Source: Cotesia glomerata
Taxonomy: Eukaryota > Arthropoda > Insecta > Hymenoptera > Braconidae
Assembly: GCF_020080835.1 (NCBI RefSeq)
Contig: NC_058162.1
Coordinates: forward strand, 6,401,323 to 6,465,322
DNA: 64,000 bases
Reading direction: 5' to 3'
Positions 57,801 to 64,000 of the stretch are shown here, in pieces. The position numbers and the translations under genes are program-made. How positions within the stretch are numbered: the stretch's first letter is position 1; each line of letters starts with the position of its first letter. The notes beneath the pieces are model-generated. The model searched no databases. It had not been told where the DNA came from and was given only the letters and a program-made list of their open reading frames with translations.

Positions 57801-60490
57801 ACAACTGCGTTACTTGATGCATACTCGGTTCTTGTGTACAGTTCTCTTAGTGATCGGTGTACCATGAGTGTTTTATTGCCGGGCTTAAAGTACTTAGAAA
57901 CTTTAACTAATCAATTGTTACCGCACCAGAGAGATAGCGTTAAGTCTCTAATCAGAGAAGCTGAGTCACGACACAATACAGCGAAAAATAATGAAAAGTA
58001 TGAGTTTATTTTTTACATTATTTATTTATTAATCAACATACGCCTATCGGCAATATACATCAATAGAAAGTATTTAAAATTAAATAATGATATTAAAGTT
58101 AGCCGACGTTAAAAAAATTTTCTATTTTTTTCAATAATTAAATTGCAAATAAAAAAATACTTTATAAAAATTGCACGTATAATTTTTTTAAATTTCTACA
58201 TGTGAAATTTTTTCTTATAATTTTATTGTAACAATTTTTTCAATACAAATTATTATAAAAATTTTCAGATGTCTGCTAATTTAATTTTCATAATTAAATA
58301 ACATTAATTTAAGAGGAAAATTAATTAGAATTTAATTGAGGGGTTACATGGATTTCCTCCGGGAAAAAATGGCCTATTTTCAACAATTTTTTTTAATAGA
58401 AAAAATGAAATATTTTATTCAAACTTTTTACTGTCTTAAAGATACATGTTAATAAGGGATTAATGAAATTAAAAAAAAAAAAATATTAAAAACTCTGATA
58501 ATGTGACGTCATTTTCGGCGAGTCCTCGGAAAAAAGATGCGTCCGCGTGATCAGCAGAACTCCTAGCAGGATTATTTGAAGTGAAAAAAAAAATATGTGC
58601 TTCAGTTAAGACTTTAAACTAGGTCTTGAACGAAGGAAAAAAAAATGAAAATTGGATTTTTGGCAGAGGTTTTTACTAAAAAATTAAAAATTTGACTAAA
58701 ATTTCGCGGCATTTTTTTTTTAAATAGTTGAAATTGAAAAAAAAAATCCTTCGTTCAAGACTTGTAAATTATATCTTGAAGACCTGTCAAAAATTCCATC
58801 AAGATCGGTAGTTCTCGAGAAATCTTGGGTACCGTCTTTGAAAACATAATTTTGAGAAAAACGCGTTTAAAGTTTTGAGTAATAATACAACAGCGCTTTG
58901 AATGCGCAACTTTTTAAAAATGTATCTCCAAAATTATTATTCGGATCGATTTGAAACTTTAGGACAATATTCTAGAGATGTTTATTTGGAGTTATTTCTC
59001 AGCGTTTGAATTTGAGTCGGTGCGCGCGCGTGCTGCGCATGCGCAATAAAACTTTCGACGCCAAGCAATATGGCGGATCAACAATAACATTACCTTACGG
59101 AGAAAATTAATTAACTTTTAGATAATTAAAGATTTATAGCACGTAGGAGTCTACTGATTGACTTGTTTTATCCATTAGTCTTAACTATATACTACTACGA
59201 AGGATTTACTCATCTGTGTACTGCAGTTGATCATATATTTGCTTAAAACCACAATTTTGACCGTTTTGTTATAAAAAAATACTCGCGACAAACTTTCTTG
59301 TTGGATTTTTCCGGATGTCGTAGTTTTAGCATATTTTGGATCATTCTGTGAAAGAAATTTCTTCTTAGCGATTTTTGCGAAGTAAAATCTTTATTTCGAC
59401 TGGACTAATTGTAGAATTTAATAAGACAAAAAAAAATCGATTTTTTGAAACCGTGAAACCCGTGTAATCCCTTAATGGTGGATTTGAGATAATAATCATG
59501 AAAATTTGTAAAAATAAATATTTCAATTAGTTTCAATGTTTTAAGTAATTACAAAAATTTTATGTCGTTCGAAAATCATTAATAGAATAAGTCCACATAA
59601 GTCATAACAGAAATTAAAAAAAAAAAATTTTATATTTTTCCAAAAAAAAAAAAAAATTTTTTATTGAAAAATTAATATTATTGCTTATTATTATTCTTTA
59701 TTTAATGAACCTTGAGAACAACAATATATAATTATTAATTAAAAAATAATGGATTGAATTATTGTAGATCGAGAAGCTTCACAATTGCCAGTTTTTTTTT
59801 TTTTTTTTTTTTATAATTTCTTCTTTTTTTGTATCATTAATTTTAATAAATTTAAGTACAATAATTATCCCATTATTTTTTCAGAGGATGGTTTTGAGAA
59901 AAACGTGTTTACAATACAACAGCGCCTTGAACGCGTAACTTTTTAAAACTGTATCTTCAAAATTATTATTCGGATCGATTTGAAACTTTAGGACAATATT
60001 CTAGAGATGCTGTAGATTTTAATAGGACAAAAAAAAATCGATTTTTTGAAACCGTGAAACCCATGTAACCCCTTAATGAAAAAACGAGAAAAAAGTCCTT
60101 GTAATTTATATAAATTGCTATTAATATAGCAATTGTTTTTTGATATTTGACATAAATGCACTGAATGTGCCACCATAGAATTCCACTTCACTATTTAGCT
60201 TGTTCACAAAGTTTATAATTCTGTCATGTGGTCCATTCACCACATAACTTTTTGTAAACTTAGTTGTTTTCAGCAGTCTTAAATTATCTTAATAGTAGAT
60301 TATTAAACTAGTTCTTTGTTAATTAATATTTATTTATGCTTTTAGGATTTTTCCCAGCTCACCACTATCATTACCGCTCACTACCACCAATGTGGGCCAA
60401 GGTGTCGAAGATATGAGACAGAGGATGTCGAAAATGTTTAGTCCAAAGCCGACGTCTCCGGGTATTACTAACATATTCCGTAAGAAATGA
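54804..60490 (+). CDS. RELCH: RELCH homologue (LisH, coiled-coil, HEAT repeats)
   Basis: Exons 54804-57997 and 60346-60490; 3339 nt, 1112 aa. A LisH-like segment at about 26-66 (YYDIASKLLSEKLLLTALEL), a coiled coil near 109-135 (VLEFELRKARENISALR), then RALNYLVYEYLLTQ and FEDWDDVGLNIPKPP, a signature block of the RELCH/KIAA1468 family. An acidic linker follows (residues 230-310) and from about 370 to the end helical HEAT-type repeats. RELCH is a Rab11 and OSBP partner that tethers recycling endosomes to the trans-Golgi in cholesterol transport. The 3.2-kb first coding exon lacks introns. The last exon ends KMFSPKPTSPGITNIFRKK. If the intron is retained, 38 other residues end at 58112 instead. 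Slightly shorter than the human protein (about 1216 aa). Confidence 0.93.
58088..58292. mobile_element. Mutator-like MITE, copy 8, nested (205 bp)
   Basis: Starts TGATATTAAAGTTAGCCGAC, ends GCTAATTTAATTTTCATA. Duplications ATTAAATAA at 58079-58087 and 58293-58301; the relatives at 19400 and 51935 have it once. Its left end supplies the stop of the unspliced RELCH frame (58112). Confidence 0.9.
58337..59475. mobile_element. TIR element in RELCH intron, about 1.1 kb
   Basis: Left end AGGGGTTACATGGATTTC matches the reverse complement of the right end (GAAACCCGTGTAATCCCTTA) at most positions. No transposase ORF. The centre has CpG-rich TGCGCGCGCGTGCTGCGCAT at 59020-59040. Parts recur at 59889-60077. 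Confidence 0.75.
59602..59890 (+). repeat. Inverted duplicate of 62432-62713
   Basis: From TCATAACAGAAATTAAAAA to CATTATTTTTTCAGAGGATG the segment matches the reverse complement of 62432-62713 at roughly nine in ten positions, including the 3' splice site of the neighbouring gene. The word TTTTTTCAG is thus present in sense orientation in the RELCH intron. Confidence 0.9.
59889..60077. mobile_element. Truncated second copy of the 58337 TIR element
   Basis: TTTTGAGAAAAACGTGTTTA...ACAACAGCGCCTTGAACGCG matches 58850-58990, then jumps to the right end (59410-59475 in the full copy). The left inverted repeat is missing and the duplicate 59602-59890 takes its place. Confidence 0.85.
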
Positions 60491-62278
60491 AGATAATCGT
60501 GTACATAAATTATATGAGGTGCCTTTTTTAAATGTTATACAAAAAGAGCGAGAAATTTAAATTTTTAGTAATCGTGATTGAGTTTTGAAGAGAGTAGGAT
60601 GTTTGATAACTGTTTTCTTATTTTTTAAATATTTTATTATTAATTAAGAAAATAAATAAAAATTTTGAATTTAAAAAAAATTGATTGAAAACAGTTTAAT
60701 TGTTTTTAGTGATTAATGTGTTTAGTATTAATTAAAAATAAAATTATTAATTTATTGCTCTAAAAAAAAACACTGTAAAATGAAAACATTCTTGATTTCA
60801 ATTTTAATATAATAATTTAATCATTAACAGTGTGATATTTAATTTTTTTTTTAATAAAATTAAAGTGCAGGTACTAAACATACTTACTCTGCTCAAAATC
60901 GTTTAAATCGCACAATTATTTTTGGACTGTTTAATAATTCGGTTAATGAACAAAATTATTTTATTTCTATATATACGGTTTCATAAATATATGTATATAT
61001 CAGAATATTTATTTATGTATATATAAATTTTTATACTTATTACAATATTAAAAGACGGCTATTATCAATTTTTAACGATCTCTCTAAAAGTAGATTTAAT
61101 TCTGCATTAAATTTATTTGAAATGTATTAAATTTTATTGTAAATGATCAATGTTACCATTACTGGAATCTCATAACTTTAATTTTACTGTAATTTTTTTA
61201 TACGTATTTTTTTTTATTTCTACAAATATTTTGCGTACAATTGATAATCAAAATGGGAATTTTATTTTGGCTGAAATTAAATAAAAAATAATTAATTTTA
61301 TTAGTGCCAAAAATTTTTGAGATCTTTATTTAAATTTGCTAATTATTTTTTTTACACAATAAATTAATAAAAATAATAATTGTTAATAAATGAAACATAG
61401 AGAATTTAATTCTTTAAATCCAAATTTTATTCCAAAATTTTTGAATTTTTATTAAACGCCGCTACGGCGATTAATTAAATAATTATCATTAAAGGTTGTG
61501 AAAAATATCTTAATCTTGATCTTAAAGAATAAATGAGAAATATTTATTGTTAAAATAATTTATAAAGTAACAGATAAATAAAAAAACCTTAAAAAATGTA
61601 AGAATAATATATTTATTTAATTTCTATATATACATTTACATAACTATGTGTATTCAAGTATACAAATAAATTTAAGTTACGCTTAGAGAACGTTAGATGA
61701 TACGACGGCTCGCGATGTACTAAATTGTCTATTAACATATCAAATTCATTTGCTTAACGATCTCTGAATAAAGGTTTAATGATAATAAATAAATAACAAT
61801 ATTAAATGAATTATTGAGCAATATATGAACTTTAAATAACATGAAATATATATCTCTCTATAATGCTAAAATCTGAATTAAAAAAAAGATTTATAATATT
61901 GAATAATATTGCTATTTAATCTGTCGATGTTATCAAGCGTTTAGAATGTGATCACTAACCCTGAGTAATCTACTTAAATAAATCTAATATTTGCATGATC
62001 GAGTATCCTAGTCTAGTATTTAATAAGTTAATAATGCTGAAAATTACTCTTCGTCCTACCAATACTCTCATTATCTCCTATTTACATGACTTGATAATAA
62101 CGAGCAAAAAAAATTATTAATTAATTAATTCATTTATTTAATTATTTATTTATTAGGAAGAGCTTAATTATTCAGAATCTTCAGAGTAAGTTATTTTTAT
62201 TTAAATTGGTTGTTCTTATTAGGTTTTTTTTTCTATTTTATTATTTAATTATTTATACGGAATTCGAGCATACACCCA
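60491..62278. other. RELCH 3' UTR and intergenic AT-rich DNA
   Basis: No ORF. Convergent 3' ends of RELCH and the unidentified minus-strand gene. Many AATAAA words; none singled out. Confidence 0.45.
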
Positions 62279-62422
62279 TCAGAAGCGGCTTGTCTGAGTC
62301 CCGGCTTTTCCTAATTTGAGGACTAGGCGACGAGCCGAAGAGACATTCTCAAATGGTTTTCTTCCGACGGCCTTCACTGTCATCTGCGAAGATATGACTG
62401 AATTCTGTCCTTGTTCCCAATA
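62279..62422 (-). CDS. Last exon of an unidentified gene (5' part off the window)
   Basis: A GC-richer block with a good minus-strand acceptor region (CATTATTTTTTCAG, then GTTATAACAG 15 nt on). From the second AG the frame reads YWEQGQNSVISSQMTVKAVG, RKPFENVSSARRLVLKLGKA, GTQTSRF and a TGA at 62279, spanning the whole GC-rich block. From the first AG (62437) another frame reads DVITVLGTRTEFSHIFADDS then EGRRKKTI and stops near 62353. The upstream phase is unknown, so I cannot decide; the longer frame is preferred because its end coincides with the end of the GC-rich block. Protein not recognised. Confidence 0.45.
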   Translation of the reverse strand, partial: YWEQGQNSVISSQMTVKAVGRKPFENVSSARRLVLKLGKAGTQTSRF

Positions 62423-62431
62423 CTGTTATAA

Positions 62432-62713
62432 CATCCTCTGAAAAAATAATGGGATGATTATTGTACTTAAATGTATTAAAATTAATGATGCAAAAAAAAA
62501 AAATAAGAAATAATAAAAAAAAAAAAAACTGGAAATTGTTAAGCTTCACGATCCACAATAATTCAATCCATTATTTTTTAATTAATAATTATATATTGTT
62601 GTCCTTAAGGTTCATTAAGTAAAGAATAATAATAAGCAACAATATTAATTTTTCAATAACAAAATTTTTTTTTTTGAAAAATAATAAATTTTTTTTTTTA
62701 ATTTCTGTTATGA
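62432..62713 (-). repeat. Inverted duplicate of 59602-59890
   Basis: The intron end and 3' splice site next to the exon above; partner of the copy in the RELCH intron. Confidence 0.9.
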
Positions 62714-63339
62714 TATACAGTGCGCGTCATTGATTCATACCGGTTAAAAATTTTTTGGTAAAATAGAAAAATCAAAATTTCGACATCTGTAAATAAAGAA
62801 ATCAATAAAAGGAAAATCTTTATAAGCATCAATTTAAACAAAATTGAAAAAATAATGCACTGAAAATAAACAACTCAAAATATCAATCACGATTAAAATA
62901 GAAATTAAAAATATCAGTAATTAAAATAATTACACTTTACAAAATAAATAATAGTAAATTTATAATATTAAATAAAAAAGACAACAATATAATTGGATAA
63001 TTTTAAAATTTATCAAATATAAATATAAACATTGAATAAAATAAAATGAACTGAATTCAGACAAGTCAGTAAAAAGACATTTGAATATTTATATTTATAA
63101 AAATATTGATAGTTATTAATATATAAATTCTTAAACAATAGACATCTATAAATATAAACTAGCAAATTTAGAAACCCGTAATTTTAGACATCTGTAAATT
63201 TTGATTTCTATAAATTCATAAATTAAAATAAAAATACAATTAAATATATAATTGCTTGCAATTTATGAGGTTATAGAAAATTAAAACAAAACTTCTATAA
63301 TGCTCGAGAGCCCTCGACTACAACCCTTGGATGCTTACA
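62714..63339. other. AT-rich intron or intergenic DNA
   Basis: Nothing recognised. Confidence 0.4.
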
Positions 63340-63640
63340 CGGAGTCGGTTCTCCAGAAGGTTGCGGATCAGGCAGCGGCGAGATTCCCCACGCTCCAAAA
63401 AATAATCTAGACAATTTTTAAATAGCGAGCGTCGAGCTTATCAGAGTTAGCTACTCATAATGGTTTACGGAGTCGGTTCTCCAGGAGGTCGCGGATCAGG
63501 CAGCGGCGAGATTCCCCACGCTCCAAAAAATAACTTAGACAATTTTTAAATAGCGAGTGTCGAGCTTATCAGAGTTAGCTACTCATGGAGGTTTATCGTC
63601 CTCCAGGAAGTTGCGGATCAGGCAGCGGATGGATTCTTTG
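63340..63640. repeat. Tandem repeat, about 125-bp unit, 2.4 copies
   Basis: Units start near 63340, 63468 and 63592 and share CGGAGTCGGTTCTCCAG, TTGCGGATCAGGCAGCGG, GATTCCCCACGCTCC and CGAGCTTATCAGAGTTAGC. Much GC-richer than its surroundings. No frame stays open across units. Confidence 0.88.
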
Positions 63641-64000
63641 TACTGGAAAAAATAACCTATTTTTTTCATATAGTTTTTAATTAAATATAAAAATTTATGT
63701 ACAGTTTTGAATCTTCATACACATGTCAATTTTTCAAATGGTTATTTTATTTTTCTGTTTCTGCTTTATTTTATAAAATTCTTCGTTTACAGTCAAAAAT
63801 AAGCGTCCACGACGCAAGGGCCAGTTTTTCAATTCGGGATAAAATTTTATCCGAGATAAAAGTACCGCCAATAAAATAAAAAAAAAAATAAATAATTCAG
63901 CGACGAGATATTGCTCTCAATTAGTTCTCCATGAATTTGGTCGTTTATTTAAATAAAAATAAATAAATATATCATAAAAATAATAATAACTTCTTATTGT

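Noticed and set aside
1..64000. tRNA, rRNA or CRISPR arrays
   Set aside because: Scanned for cloverleaf-like A/B-box pairs and for regularly spaced short repeats with unique spacers; none found. The tandem arrays have no spacers.

Overview
The window is a stretch of AT-rich, intron-containing animal chromosome. The gene set (basigin, extra macrochaetae, puromycin-sensitive aminopeptidase, a PFTAIRE-type Cdk of the Eip63E/CDK14 family, RELCH) and the compact spliced exons point to an insect. The strong AT bias and dense short MITEs suggest a hymenopteran such as a parasitoid wasp, but that is inference. There is no bacterial, viral or CRISPR content. All exon models were built by hand from ORFs, GT/AG sites and phase bookkeeping; every gene model sums to a whole number of codons.

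Layout: (1) 254-7139 (+) basigin, three Ig-like exons plus a membrane exon, with introns full of DNA transposons. (2) 9049-26622 (-) a 13-exon single-pass membrane protein: signal peptide, a domain that starts with His and looks like a lytic-polysaccharide-monooxygenase fold, EGF-like modules, a DOMON domain interrupted by a Pro-Glu repeat exon, a second DOMON, a SEA-like domain, a TM helix and one of two His-rich tails. (3) 26.6-37.5 kb: mostly non-coding, with one orphan C-terminal exon (-), one promoter/first-exon candidate (+), a satellite array and GC-richer islands with CAGGTG E-boxes, upstream of (4) emc (+), single coding exon at 38132-38518 with a TATA promoter at 37544. (5) 40060-46096 (-) Psa, with a pair of mutually exclusive exons. 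(6) 49478-53676 (-) Eip63E/CDK14. (7) 54804-60490 (+) RELCH, whose last intron holds a TIR element and an inverted copy of sequence from the next gene. (8) 62279-62422 (-) last exon of an unidentified gene that runs off the right edge.

No operon-like logic applies. Bsg/DOMON, emc/Psa and RELCH/last gene are convergent; Eip63E and RELCH are divergent across 1.1 kb. The most interesting items are the LPMO-like/DOMON/SEA receptor with alternative N- and C-terminal exons, the duplicated Psa exons, and a family of roughly 205-bp Mutator-like MITEs whose 9-bp target duplications can be read directly at eight insertions, two of them confirmed by related unoccupied repeats.
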